Shown: positions 10,761-20,330, numbered from the stretch's first letter. The stretch: 64,000 nt of DNA from Manis javanica (GCF_040802235.1 NC_133161.1:145629121-145693120), one strand, 5' to 3'. The notes: generated by a model not told the origin, from the letters alone. Made by a program: numbers and translations.

Positions 10761-12438
10761 GCGGGTTTGTAAAGAGAGGAGCTTGGGCCGGATGACCTTG
10801 GAGGCCGTTTCCAATTTGTTAGTCTATGACACAGGGTCTCCCTTTGGGATGGAGATGCCTTTCTTCCCAGCATTAGGGCCTGAGAGGAAGCATAGCATGT
10901 GTACGTGTGTGGCAGGGCAAGGCTGCAGCAGGCCCTGGCTGAGATCTCCACTTTTCTGGACCACGGATGCACTTGGACCAGGTAACCTCTCAAGTCTCAT
11001 CTGGCCCTGAGATTTACGAGCCTCTGCAAGTGCCCAGCTTGGGGAATTTCCACTTGGCAGGTCTGGGCCATCTGAGTGTGCAATTTCCACCTGGTAATGT
11101 GACGAGGCCTGGCCAGGCAGGCCAGGCGCTGGGCAGGGTGCCCCTGCCTTGGGAGCAGTGCAGGAAGGAGCCTGGAGTCAGGACGGCCTGCTTGGGCCCC
11201 CAGCACAAATCTCAGCCCACCAGATGACACTGCTCCAGGCCTGCTGGGGTCCATTTCCAGGGCATTTTCTAGCCTGGAAGCAGCTCTCTTTTGGGTGGGG
11301 GGCCGGTCATTAGTCAACCCCTGAGGGCAGGAAGTGGTGCTAGTGAGGGACAGAGGTGAGCTGTCATCTGACGGGAGCAGAGGGTGAGAGGCTGGGGCCA
11401 GAACCAGCACCTCCCAGCCCCTGCTCTTCAGTGTGGGTGCTTGGAGAGGCTGGACAGGGTGGCCTGCAAGGAGCCTGAGGCAGAGGCTGTGGTCCCAGAG
11501 AGCCACACAGAGACTGCCTGACACAGCTTTGCTCTGGGCTGTTAGAGGCCCCAGCTGGCCGAGGAACAGAGACTTGGTTGAGTCAGTTCCCGGGGCTGCC
11601 CTGCCCCGCCTTCCGGCCAGTCCCCTCTGGCATGACCAGGCCCTCAGAGGCCTCGTGAGGCTGCTGGTGTCTCCCCCAGGACTGCGGAGGTGCGGCAGGC
11701 AGGTCTGACGCCATAGCCTTTAGTAAGCCACTGGGGGCTAAGCGCAGGGTCCCCCTGGGAGCAGCCCCACTCCAGCTCCCCCTCCAGCCCCTGGCGGCTC
11801 CCCATCTCTGCCCTACAACTGGAATGACACAGCAGGAATCATGCCCTGAAAAGCCTTCCCACCCCACCGAGGGCAGCTTCCAAGGGGCTGCTGCTGTCCT
11901 GTCCAGCCTCAGAGGACTCCTCGCCTCGGAGCAGGGCCTGGGCAGGCTGGCTCGGGGCAAAGGCCCCACAGACTGGCGGGAGGAGGTGCAGCTGAGTAAG
12001 GGCCCGGGGGGGAGGGTGGGGGGGTGCCCAAATGTCCCTGAATGTCAGCCACCACCGGCCCGGAGGCTCTGGTTGTGCTGGCTCTGGGTGACCTTAGCAG
12101 GCACCCTAGGCCGTCTGGGGGACCCCAGCTGTGACACCTCTCCCCTGGTGGGGGAGGGCCCGTGTGGGGCTGCTGTAGGCCTCACCTTCGCCTGCAGCTC
12201 CCCCTTCCCTGGGTGCCCGGGGGAGGTCAGAGAGTCTCGCAGGCTCTCCCGTGGGTCCCGCCCCCCGCAGGCAGGCCCAGGTGAGGGCTCCCTGGCCGGC
12301 CCCTCCTCCCTGCCTTTGTCTCTTCCTGCCCCTGGGCTTGGCCGAGGTGTGGAAGGAAGGAGCGCCACTCTCCTTCCGGGCCCTGGGCAGCAGGCACTGC
12401 ACGCCGTCTCCTCCAAGGACACGCCAGCAGCTCCAGCC

Positions 12439-12457
12439 ATGGACAGGTGGTACCTGG
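12439..12457 (+). CDS. FXYD2: FXYD2 alternative first exon, b form (MDRWYLG)
   Basis: The coding part of this first exon reads MDRWYL plus one base, followed by a GTGAGT donor at 12458. MDRWYLG is the exact N-terminus of the known FXYD2 gamma-b isoform. The start context gccATGg is strong. The 5'UTR start cannot be read from the sequence. Splicing to 16866 completes Gly7. Confidence 0.95.
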
Positions 12458-12729
12458 GTGAGTTCCTGCACCCCTGCCCTCCCTCCTTCTCGAGCTCTGA
12501 CACAGGTGTGCATCCCGTCACTTCCAAGTACACCCACCAGCCGCCCAGAAGTCCAGGGGAAGCAGAAATGAGGAGAGGCAGGGTTTCTGAAGGGCATCTC
12601 CATGGAGAGCCCTAGCCAGGCCATGATGTGGGCTCTGAGCATCCAGGCCTGCAAGAGCCAGGAAGATAGCTTGTCCAGCTGCCTCCTTTTTCTGTCTGTC
12701 TGTCTATCCATCTTACCATATGCAGGAAA

Positions 12730-12930
12730 TCTGAAGCCAGACTGGGGGGTTTAAATCCAGGTCTCCCCACTGCTCAGCTGTCTGACTTCTGGCAAGTTAT
12801 TTAATGTCTCTGTGCCTCAGTTTCTTCATCTAAAAATAGGGACGATCACAGTGCCTTCCTTTCCTCAGAGTTGTTGTGATAATGTATGAGTTAATTTCGT
12901 AATGTGCTTGGAACAGTGCCTTGCACATGG
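12730..12930 (+). repeat. MIR SINE
   Basis: The + strand MIR order is clear: agccagactggggggtttaa, ggcaagttatttaatgtctc, tgtgcctcagtttcttcatc, gttgttgtgataatg, ggaacagtgccttgcacat. It is one of the best-preserved copies in the window. Confidence 0.88.
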
Positions 12931-13264
12931 AGTTTAAAGATGCAGCTATTCATTTGTTTTTTCTTATTTCTTTTTTTGTCTTCTGTCATCTTTCCACATA
13001 TTTTTATATCTCTTATTATTCCAGAAAGAAAGAGTCCATAGTGGCTTACAAAGATAGACAAACTTTGCAAGGGAATGTGTAACAAGGGCTCTGCAGTGTC
13101 TTGTGTGGAGGGCAGCAGTAGCACTGGGGGCCCAGCCCTGGGGTCATGGGACAGGGGGTCCTGGCCTCCATCTTCCTGGGCTGCCCAGTGGGGCTCATGG
13201 TGCTGCCCTGGCCACCTCCAGGGGTCGTTGCAGGGAGCAAATGACCATCCTCAGTTTCTTTATC

Positions 13265-13298
13265 TGTAGCATGGAATAAACACAGATTCCATGCTACA
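13265..13298. repeat. Perfect 13-bp inverted repeat with 8-nt loop
   Basis: tgtagcatggaat (13265-13277) is exactly reverse-complementary to attccatgctaca (13286-13298), separated by aaacacag. The left arm lies where a MIR-like tail (tttctttatctgtagcatgg) would continue. Confidence 0.9.
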
Positions 13299-13549
13299 CT
13301 GCACGCAAACAGCCTGACATGGGCTCAACCCCTACGAAGGTTTGCAACAATATGCACCACTCGGCTCTGCAAGCCGAGGAGAGCTGAATGGGCACCGGCT
13401 CCTGGTCTGCAGGGCCACGGCATTCCCTCTTGCTCATTTTCACTGGAGGGCAGCTGGCTTTCCTGCGTCCAGCAGCCAACATTCACCCAAAGGTTGGTGC
13501 CACTTGTTCCTCCAGCCAACACAAAGCTAAGAGCCACATTCCTACCCCC

Positions 13550-13690
13550 TCCATGCATCATCTCTCCTGCTCCTCACAACAGCTCCACGAGGCGGGGATC
13601 AGTCCCACATTATAGATGTGGAGATGGAGGCACAGAGGGGCTAAGCAGCCTGGCCGGGTCATATATGAGCAAGTGGAGGGGCCGGGAGGA
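13550..13690 (-). repeat. MIR SINE fragment
   Basis: The segments ctcctcacaacagctccacg, attatagatgtggagatgga and ggcacagaggggctaagcag match reverse-complement MIR. Confidence 0.75.
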
Positions 13691-13984
13691 TGATGCGGAC
13701 CTTGATTGCCAGTGCTTGAGGAGTAGGAATAGATGGAGTTGCTCCCTTTGGAAAAACCAACTTGTCCTTGGCCGTGGAAGTCCTTGGCCTGTTGGCTACC
13801 AGTGGGCACTAGCCTCTTCTGGGGGCCAATTCTGTTGACTACAACTCAGCCAGGAATATGAGCACCCATGGAGGACTGAGCACCAGTGTCCCCGAGGTGA
13901 GGGGGCCACTGCAGGGCAGGGAAGTGGCCTTGGAGGTGAAGGGAAGCCCCTGACTCCTGAAGCCAAAGGCCTTGCTGCCAGTGT

Positions 13985-14115
13985 CCACCTTACTCCTCAC
14001 TGGCTATGTGACCTGGGGTCAAGGTCCTACCCTTTCTATGCCCCAGACGCCGCACCTGTAAAATGGGGAAGTAGCACAAAGCATAAGGAAATAATAGGGA
14101 AGTGCTTTGTAAATC
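13985..14115 (+). repeat. MIR SINE fragment
   Basis: The order actcctcactggctatgtga, cctggggtcaaggtcctacc, cgcacctgtaaaatggggaa, gtgctttgtaaatca fits + strand MIR. Confidence 0.75.
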
Positions 14116-14799
14116 ACAGAAGAAAGGCAGTCCCTGCGGCAAGGCTCGGCACCTTCCTGAAGGAGGCGGCCGTGAGTGGGAAACGGCATGGAGACCAGAG
14201 GAGAGCTGGGCTTCACGGTCGTGGCCAGAAAGTGCCAGGGGTGGCAGGGAGAGAGGGCCCAGTCAGGCACCGCTGGAGCTTTCTGACTCAGGTGTGAGCT
14301 GCTCCACGTGGCCTCGATGGACGAGGAAGATGGCAGGAAAAGGGTATTATTCCAGGGCAGCAAAGGCGTGGAGGTGCGTTGTGCAGGGTGGGCCCAGGGT
14401 GGTCCACGGTGGGGGCAGGCAGGCACCTCGGGATGCCTAGGGGAAGCTTCGAGTGCCAGGTAACTAACGTCGGCGGGAAATGCAATCTCTACAGTGCTTG
14501 GTCAGGTGGGCACCTGCTGGGGCTGGGGCCGCTGTGGGACGCCTGACATTGCCCTTCACACTGCAGGTACGCTGAATGCATTTTGAAATGTCTGCTTCCC
14601 CACTGCCACAGCCCAGCTGTGCTCCTGCCGCTGGTGGAAGAACACCAAGGCTGACCGGCCGTAGCCCTTCTCTAGAAATTTCCTCTAAGACAGTTTGGAA
14701 ACGCGGACAGCTCCTCCTGCCCCTGTCTGCCCATGCACCCACCTCCTTATGCCTCAGCGGGAGCCCCTCCATCCACACCAGGGCTTTTCTTGTGACCAG

Positions 14800-14832
14800 G
14801 GTAAATATTACCCGGCACTGTTAATGTTTAAT
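14800..14832 (+). promoter_or_regulatory. FXYD2: Two HNF1-like palindromes, FXYD2a promoter
   Basis: GGTAAATATTACC (14800-14812) matches the HNF1 consensus GTTAATNATTAAC at 9 of 12 defined positions. GTTAATGTTTAAT (14820-14832) matches at 10 of 12. They lie 91-123 bp upstream of the a-form ATG. Family knowledge: HNF1B controls FXYD2, especially the gamma-a transcript, and loss of HNF1B causes renal magnesium wasting. That these are the functional sites in this species is my inference. Confidence 0.65.
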
Positions 14833-14922
14833 GCCCCCACCTCACCCTGGCTGCCCCACAGCCAGGCACTCTCCCCAAGGCGTAGGCTGCAGGGTGGTGG
14901 GGAGAGCCCAGTCTGCTGGGAA

Positions 14923-14947
14923 ATGTCAGGGCTGTCGACGGACACTG
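14923..14947 (+). CDS. FXYD2: FXYD2 alternative first exon, a form (MSGLSTDT)
   Basis: ATG TCA GGG CTG TCG ACG GAC ACT g is followed by a GTGAGT donor at 14948. The peptide MSGLSTDTG aligns without gaps with the gamma-a N-terminus MTGLSMDGG. The phase is 1, the same as the b exon, so both join 16866 in frame. The ATG context (gaaATGt) has G at -3 but is weaker than that of the b form. A GT-rich run starts inside the donor (gtgagtgtgtgtgt) and may affect its use. Confidence 0.85.
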
Positions 14948-16089
14948 GTGAGTGTGTGTGTATGTGTGTCAAGGAGGAGGAGGCCTCTGCCTGGACCACC
15001 TTTCGGTGGGTGAGCTGGACCCCACTCTTCCACTCTGGGCCCCCTGCCTTCCGAGCACCCGACACCCTCACGCACCCTGTGCCAGACTCCTCCCAAGAGG
15101 ATTTTTAAAAACTGCTTTTAAAAGAGGATCTTGCCTTAACTCTAAAGAAATATAGCTTGAATGGCAGAACCTCGGGTGCCAGGTAGGAACTGGTGGGGTG
15201 GGGTGAGCATCCGTCTTGACTTCTGGGCACACAGCTCACCGGGTCCGGTGTATTTCTCTGGACTAGCTAAGGTCAGAGCAGGAGCCGAGGGAGGTTAGGC
15301 GGGGGAAGGAGCAGGCCCCCGGGTCAAGCCTCTCAGGCTGGCTTTGGGGTGAAAGCCCCCAGCTCAGGATGCACCCTGAGAAGGGGCCTGTGGTGGTGAC
15401 TTGGGCCTGGAGGCCACAGGGACCTCTGCTTGCTGCGGTGGGCCGTGAGCCAGATCTAGAAGAGCTGGGGCCTTTGGGTGGGGTGGGTTCATCAAACAGC
15501 TCAAGACAGCTGGTCAGGGTGGAGACGGTTTCCTGGGTGGTGAGGGGCGCCGGGAGCCTAGCTCTGGCTCTGCTTCTGCCCCCTGACGTGAGCGGGAGCA
15601 GGACCCCGAAATGGATCTGGAGAGATCTGAAGGCCTTCTGCCTGGGGATGGGGACTGGGCCCCCACAGCCTCTCTGGACCTCTGGCCCTTCAGGCCCAGC
15701 ACTGACCCCTAGCCCGTTCCCTCCTGGCCTGGGGAGTCTCCCAGGGACTCACCCTCCCCGTGCCTCCCCCTGCCTGGACGCAGTTCAACAAAGCTGGGGG
15801 GCAGAGATGCGCACTCCTCTGACCTCAGCCTCCGCTTCCCTCTCGCCAAGAAGGGCTCCAGCAGGGCAGGAAAGAGGGGCTGTCAACAGCCCAGGCAGAA
15901 CAGCTATGGCCAGGCTGCTCTCCAGCTGCCCAAGGGCAAATGAGCTCAGTTTAAGCAGCTGGAGGGCAGAATGGTGACACCTGCTGGCGGCTGAGCAGCT
16001 CCACAACAGGGTGGGGAAACCCCGCAGGAGGCAGGGGACGTATCAGCCCACTTGGCCTTGAAATGCCTCCTTCCTCCCCAGCTTCTGGA

Positions 16090-16345
16090 GGCAGCACAGC
16101 AAAGGGCTTAAGCACCTAAATTCTAAGCAACCTATGGCCTGGGTTCAAATCCCAGCTCTACCCTTGGAGCTGTGTAAGTGTGAGTGAGTTCCTTAACCCC
16201 TGGGTGCCTCCTTCTTCTCAGGGATTACATGGGAACAGTGTTAATGCTTCTAGGGTTGTTCTAATGGCTAAATGAGCTGCTGTTTTGTTAGCCTTAGTCT
16301 GCCATGTGATAAACACTATATATTAATGTTTCTTAAAGAAATCTG
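16090..16345 (+). repeat. MIR SINE
   Basis: The order gcaaagggcttaagcacc, cctgggttcaaatcccagct, gagttccttaacccctgggt, agggttgttctaatggctaa fits + strand MIR. Confidence 0.85.
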
Positions 16346-16374
16346 CTTCCCTTGAGGATAGCAACATAGGAGAG

Positions 16375-16480
16375 AAAAATCTAGAAATCTGGGTTCAACC
16401 CCAGTTCTACCTCCAACTTCCATTGGCAGTTTGGACAAGTCTCTGCTCCAGGCCCGTTTGCTCCTCTGTAATGCAAGGTC
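16375..16480 (+). repeat. MIR SINE fragment
   Basis: A second + strand MIR piece lies next to the previous one: tctgggttcaaccccagttc, ttggacaagtctctgctcca, ttgctcctctgtaatgcaag. Confidence 0.7.
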
Positions 16481-16865
16481 CCACTTACTCCTTCATTCAT
16501 GGCACGTTTGCTAAGCGCCTTGCAGTCCATTAGCTGTACGGAGGTGCTGCTGGCGAGTCTAGCGGGAGGTGCCCTTCATGGCCGTTCTTACCATCATGTG
16601 AAGCTGGCACAGGAAAGAGCCACCCTCAGAGCTGCCAGAGGCCCCACAGACAGCGTGGGCGCTGCTCTGGATGCCCCGTATTCAGTCCCGAGTTCCTGTG
16701 TCTGAAGCAGCCTAGGGCAGCAGCCCCACAGGCAGTGGTGTTAGCGACCCACCAGCACCCCCCTTGCCCACTTGGGCCCTTGGGGGTGTGGGACAGGAAG
16801 GAGGGGGTTCCACTGTTTCTGGGGCCGGCCGTCTGACCCTCACCAGCCTCTGGGTCTCTCCTCAG

Positions 16866-16904
16866 GGGGCAGCGCCAAGGGGAATGTGGACCCATTCCAC
16901 TACG
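16866..16904 (+). CDS. FXYD2: FXYD2 shared exon 2 ([13 protein letters not shown])
   Basis: This 39-nt exon lies between ctcctCAG and GTAAGC and is phase 1 at both ends. It encodes the extracellular part with the invariant family motif, PFHYD, whose Asp is completed in the next exon. This motif contacts the Na,K-ATPase beta subunit and alpha M9 region in known pump structures. His at the x position differs from Tyr in human FXYD2 but equals that of FXYD6. Confidence 0.95.
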
Positions 16905-17084
16905 GTAAGCCCCGTAAGCCCGGCGGCCCTTTCCCCGCCCCTCGGGAGCCTGTCCCTGGCTCCTGGCCTCTCCCAGGCCTGGGTGGCGGCCCCATCTCCC
17001 CTCTCGGTGGGGCTGCTGTGGGGCGGGCTGCGAGGGGGGCTGGCACGATCTCTCCCGCCTCCCTGCCTCCCTCTGCTTCCTCAG

Positions 17085-17159
17085 ACTACGACACTGTCCG
17101 CAACGGGGGCCTGATCTTCGCTGCCCTGGCCTTCATAGTGGGGCTCATCATCATCCTCA
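17085..17159 (+). CDS. FXYD2: FXYD2 shared exon 3 (transmembrane helix)
   Basis: This 75-nt exon lies between gcttcctCAG and GTAAGT. It encodes [20 protein letters not shown] and LIIIL. It contains the complete transmembrane segment, including the GG pair at its start and the conserved Gly of FIVGL (Gly41 in a-form numbering). The exon is phase 1 at both ends. Confidence 0.95.
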
Positions 17160-18539
17160 GTAAGTGGTGCCCCTCCTGTTGGAGGGGTGCTGGATGGGGG
17201 CACAGCGCTTCTCAAGGACCCTGAGCACGCCGGCTTCCCGGTCCCGGGAGGGAAGAGTGGGCGTGTCTGCGGTCCGCACCCCCCTCCCCCGCAGGATGGG
17301 GGTACTAACGGACACCGATGGAGAGAGGTGCCTTGGGATGCCCCCACTCTGTCCCTGGACCACGCAGAGGGTCCCTCGCCCTCAAGTGCGCCCCTAGCGG
17401 GCCCTGGAGGAGCTGCCGAGACGGGAGGGGGGCTCCCTCCAGCCCCGGGAAGCTCCCTGGTAAACGGGGGATCAGGCGAAGGGAGGGAGCCCGCGTGTAC
17501 CGGACGCCACCCCCCGCCGGATCTGGGCACTCTTCTGGCTTAGCCCCGCCTCGGCGCATTGAATCCTTTCAGCAGCACTGAGGAGGCCAGTTCCGTCACC
17601 ATAACAGATGGAAATCGGACCCACTTGCAGCCACCTGCCCCAGGGTCAGAAGCCGGTTCAACTCAGCCCAGGGTGTCCCCTCTCCCACCCCACCCCCCAC
17701 AGGCGGAAAGCAAGCGAGGCCGGAGGCGAAGGCCTTAGGCCCCACTGCTGGTTTACCATGGATCCCCACTCCCGGGTCCCAGTTTGCGCATCTGTTAAAT
17801 AGGGATGGTCCCATTTGCCTCAAGGTTGGGGCCAACATCCAGAGACATGCAGCCTGGAGAGCTGTCGGGTCTGACGTAGGCGTGGAGTGTTCTGGGGAGG
17901 GGAGTGTCCCTGTATGTGCCCTAGACCTGGCCCCTGCCCAGCAGGCACATGGCAGAAGCTTAATAAACACTTACTGACTTGTTCTGGTTCAACCAGAAGA
18001 AAAATACCCAGAGACACAAACATCTCCCTGTCCTGGGATCGTAACACATCCATGCTGGTGCTGCTTCATCTGAAGGCTTCAGACTGCAGACACGGCTGGT
18101 CTCCCCGACGCCCTGCAAGCTCCTTGAGGACAGTCCCGTGTAGTGGTTGAGCATGCAGGTACGGGAGGCAGCCAGGCCCAAGCAGGGAAGGGCTCTGGAC
18201 TTACTGTCACCCTTCCCCAAGAGCTTACTGAGCACCTACTGCAGAGAGCTGGGGGCCATCAAAATGGCCCAGCTCAGCTGCTGCTCTCTGTGTACACTCA
18301 GACTACCATGAGGCCACTGCAGCAAACGTTTGTTGACTGATCAATTGACTGACTTGGACTCCCCATGCTGATGGTCCAGTCCTATTATAAAGAGAGAAAC
18401 CGCCTCTGAGGAGCCCCATTCCAGGACACCACATGGCGCTGGTGGGAGGGAAAGAGACTGCAAAACTGAATCCTCCACGGCAGGGCGGGTGTCCTCAGAA
18501 GTTAGGGGTCTGTGTAAACTAACTTCCTTTCTCTCTAAG
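17160..18539 (+). other. FXYD2: FXYD2 intron
   Basis: This 1.4-kb intron runs from GTAAGT to ctctctAAG. It contains an L2-like tail around 17890-17990 (gcacatggcagaagcttaat, aaacacttactgac) and another L2/MIR-like patch around 18110-18350. It shows no coding exon. Confidence 0.85.
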
Positions 18540-18573
18540 GTAAAAGACTCCGCTGTGGAGCCAAGAAACCCCG
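18540..18573 (+). CDS. FXYD2: FXYD2 shared exon 4 (SKRLRCGAKKPR)
   Basis: This 34-nt exon is entered after ctctctAAG in phase 1 (a plus gt gives Ser45 of the b form) and leaves in phase 2 before GTGAGT. It encodes the basic juxtamembrane stretch KRLRCGAKKPR. One residue is missing relative to human RRFRCGGNKKRR. The KPR junction corresponds to the intron position in FXYD6. Confidence 0.93.
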
Positions 18574-18741
18574 GTGAGTGCCTGCTGAGGGCCCTGGGGT
18601 GCAGTGGGCGGGACTGGGGGAGGGAGGGGTGGGCAGCAGCTGTTGGTCTCTGAGTCCTGTGAGGAGGGGTCCCCAGCCTCAGGGACCCCTCGGCTCACCA
18701 CCTCCCCCTCTGACGTCTCACCTTTTTCCTTGCTGTTCCAG

Positions 18742-18766
18742 GCAAGTCCTTGATGATGAGCTGTAA
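18742..18766 (+). CDS. FXYD2: FXYD2 last coding exon (QVLDDEL, stop)
   Basis: The exon starts after gctgttcCAG, completes Arg56 of the b form, encodes QVLDDEL and stops with TAA at 18764-18766. It resembles the acidic QVNEDEL end of rodent FXYD2. A possible GTATGT donor follows at 18773, only 6 nt past the stop. Confidence 0.92.
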
Positions 18767-18985
18767 TGATGGGTATGTTTGGGAGGGGCGGGCAGGGGGG
18801 TGGTCAGTTTCAGGGTCTTCTATCTATCAGCCAGGCAGTCTGTCCCCCAACATGTGTTTTAAATGATGGCCAAATGTCTGGCACGGCACATGTGGCCAAG
18901 GGGGTGCACAGAGAGGCCCCCAAGGGAGGCAAGAAGAATTAAGAATGGAGAGAAAGTCCTGCCTCTCCTGGCTTCGTCTTTCCAG

Positions 18986-19168
18986 AGTCAGCTGTGCCCA
19001 CCACGGGCCCCAGGCCGTTGGGAAGCCTTCCCTGAGCTGTGGACCTTTGCACCCAGCACTGCCCTTGGGCAGCAGGAAGCGCCGGGCTCCATGTGGCTCT
19101 GGGTGGGCATCCCGTCCTGCCACCCCAGCCCCCTCATGCTAATAATAAAGCCTGCCTCACAGCTCCCT
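18986..19168 (+). other. FXYD2: FXYD2 3'UTR exon
   Basis: This is the inferred final non-coding exon. It begins after cgtctttcCAG and ends about 20 nt past AATAAA. The preceding donor would be at 18773. A retained 18773-18985 segment, giving one continuous 3' exon from 18742, is the alternative. Confidence 0.55.
19144..19149 (+). terminator. FXYD2: FXYD2 polyadenylation signal AATAAA
   Basis: aatAATAAAgcctgcctcac is a canonical signal 378 nt after the FXYD2 stop codon. It is the first AATAAA downstream of the coding region. Confidence 0.78.
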
Positions 19169-19957
19169 CCCAGCCTGCCTCCCTCTCTCCTCTGTCTTAC
19201 CCCGGCCACAACCCGCTCTTCCACGTCGGAGGGCGACGCGGCCTCTCTTGGTTTCGGATGGTCGCTCAGGCACCCGTGCTAATTAAAGCAAGAACTTCAT
19301 CATCACCATCTACAGGCCTCTCCTTGTTCCCAAAATGGCCAAGAGCTCCAGGACTCAGCCTGCCTTCCAAATGCCAGCACAGAGGAAGCTGGAAGGTCCA
19401 AAGGGCACACGTTCGAAGCCTTTGGGTCTGGAGGGTGCTGCCTGGGCCTGTGCCCCAGGCCCTGGGTGCCACCGTCCGAACATCTGCTGGAGTCACTGTG
19501 GGTGTGCCCTGGCCTGCCAGCACTGTAGTGGTCTGTGGCCACATCATGTGCCCAGCCATTTACCCCACATGCACCAGCGTGCTGGGATGGGAGGGTCTGG
19601 GGGGCCTGATGCGGGCCTCAGCCCAGGCTCTCTCCCTAGCCCCCCTCCTGACACTGGTGCTCACGTCCGGCCACCTCCTCTCCAGTCTTGGGGCCAGGGG
19701 TCCTCGGCGGGACCTGCTCTCATCCACCTATTTGGGTACTGGCTTGGCTAACCCCAGGGCCAGGGAGTGGACAGTGAGAGGATGGGTCTTGCCCTTTCCT
19801 CAGGGCTTTGTCCCTTCTGGCATTTGCCTGACTGTGCAGCGCAGCCTCAGGCCGAGGTGCCCCCCCCTCACTTTCTGCACTGAGCTGGGCCCTCTTCCTT
19901 CTCACTGGCTTCCCTGAGGGGACGCCACCCCCAGGCTGGATGCAGGGCGGGATCGTG

Positions 19958-19971
19958 GCGCCACCTAGTGC
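19958..19971 (-). promoter_or_regulatory. CTCF-like motif, minus orientation
   Basis: Read on the minus strand this is GCACTAGGTGGCGC, matching the CTCF core CCASYAGRKGGC at 11 of 12 positions. It lies about 0.8 kb past the FXYD2 poly(A) site. Confidence 0.55.
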
Positions 19972-20199
19972 CTGGTTCCCCCCCTGGGTTTGCAGGCATC
20001 TGAGGAGGGTGAGGCCAGAGCCGACAGGAAAGCCCAGGACAGAAGCTAGTTAGTGGAATTTAAAATGGACAGGCTGTGTTTGGGGGCCGCTATTCCTCTT
20101 GAGAATTAAGCTCTTGGTCATACTCCGCTCTCCCCAGGCCCTGAAGGCCACCAGCCCTCACAGAATCACCAAAGGCTTGAGCACAGAAGTTCCTTAGAG

Positions 20200-20330
20200 A
20201 GCAGGATGGATAATGCTCGCCTCCCAGAAGGGGAAATCGAGGCCTTGGGAAAGGCAGGGTCTTGCCTGGGGAGGCAACCAGCCTGTACCGGCGTCAGACG
20301 GAGCCCAGGTCTGTGGCTCCCTCTCCGGTT
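20200..20330 (-). repeat. MIR SINE fragment
   Basis: agaaggggaaatcgaggcct, ttgcctggggaggcaaccag and gacggagcccaggtctgtgg follow the reverse-complement MIR layout, strongly diverged. Confidence 0.5.

Larger units (their letters stand above)
3788..12438. other. FXYD6-FXYD2 spacer
   Basis: This is about 8.6 kb between the FXYD6 poly(A) site and the FXYD2b first exon. I find no conserved coding exon. It holds a 22-bp minisatellite (4912-5178), a GA-rich microsatellite (7009-7077), several MIR fragments and one old unclassified interspersed repeat (10255-10760). The last few hundred bases before 12439 are GC-rich and should contain the FXYD2b promoter, but I see no clear TATA box. Long open frames here (for example 11824-12615) look like composition effects. 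Confidence 0.6.
12458..14922 (+). other. FXYD2: FXYD2 intron 1 (b form), up to the a exon
   Basis: This is about 2.5 kb between the b and a first exons. It holds a full-looking MIR (12730-12930), a 13-bp perfect hairpin (13265-13298), two further MIR pieces and, at its end, the a-form promoter with HNF1-like sites. No other coding exon was recognised. Confidence 0.75.
14948..16865 (+). other. FXYD2: FXYD2 intron upstream of shared exon 2
   Basis: This intron is about 1.9 kb. It contains two MIR copies (16090-16345 and 16375-16480) and a CTCF-core-like match on the minus strand at 15976-15987. The GC-rich front half shows no coding homology despite a 202-codon open frame at 15369-15977. It ends gtctctcctCAG. 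Confidence 0.8.
12439..19168 (+). other. FXYD2: FXYD2 gene (Na,K-ATPase gamma subunit)
   Basis: This is the complete coding region of the Na,K-ATPase gamma subunit, a type I single-pass protein of the basolateral membrane of kidney tubule cells. It changes pump affinity for Na+, K+ and ATP. Two alternative first exons splice in the same phase (1) to four shared coding exons. The b form is 63 aa (192 nt including the stop) and the a form 65 aa (198 nt). The protein has the PFHYD signature, one helix (about residues 27-45 of the b form) and a basic cytoplasmic tail ending DDEL. Gly41 (a numbering), whose change to Arg causes dominant renal hypomagnesaemia in people, is conserved (FIVGL). The tail is one residue shorter than the human one (CGAKKPRQ against CGGNKKRRQ). 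Confidence 0.93.

Noticed and set aside
11824-12615. 263-codon open frame running over the FXYD2b first exon
   Set aside because: It is in a GC-rich stretch, is low in aliphatic-domain character and resembles no family. The real coding piece here is the short MDRWYLG exon.
13859-13897. Possible FXYD2a exon starting ATGAGCACC, reading MSTHGGLSTS before a GTGAGG
   Set aside because: Its donor phase is 0, not 1, and the peptide aligns poorly with MTGLSMDG; the exon at 14923 fits both peptide and phase.
19039-19917. 292-codon plus-strand open frame after FXYD2
   Set aside because: It starts inside the FXYD2 3'UTR exon and crosses the poly(A) site; the translation is low-information and Pro/Ser/Leu-rich.
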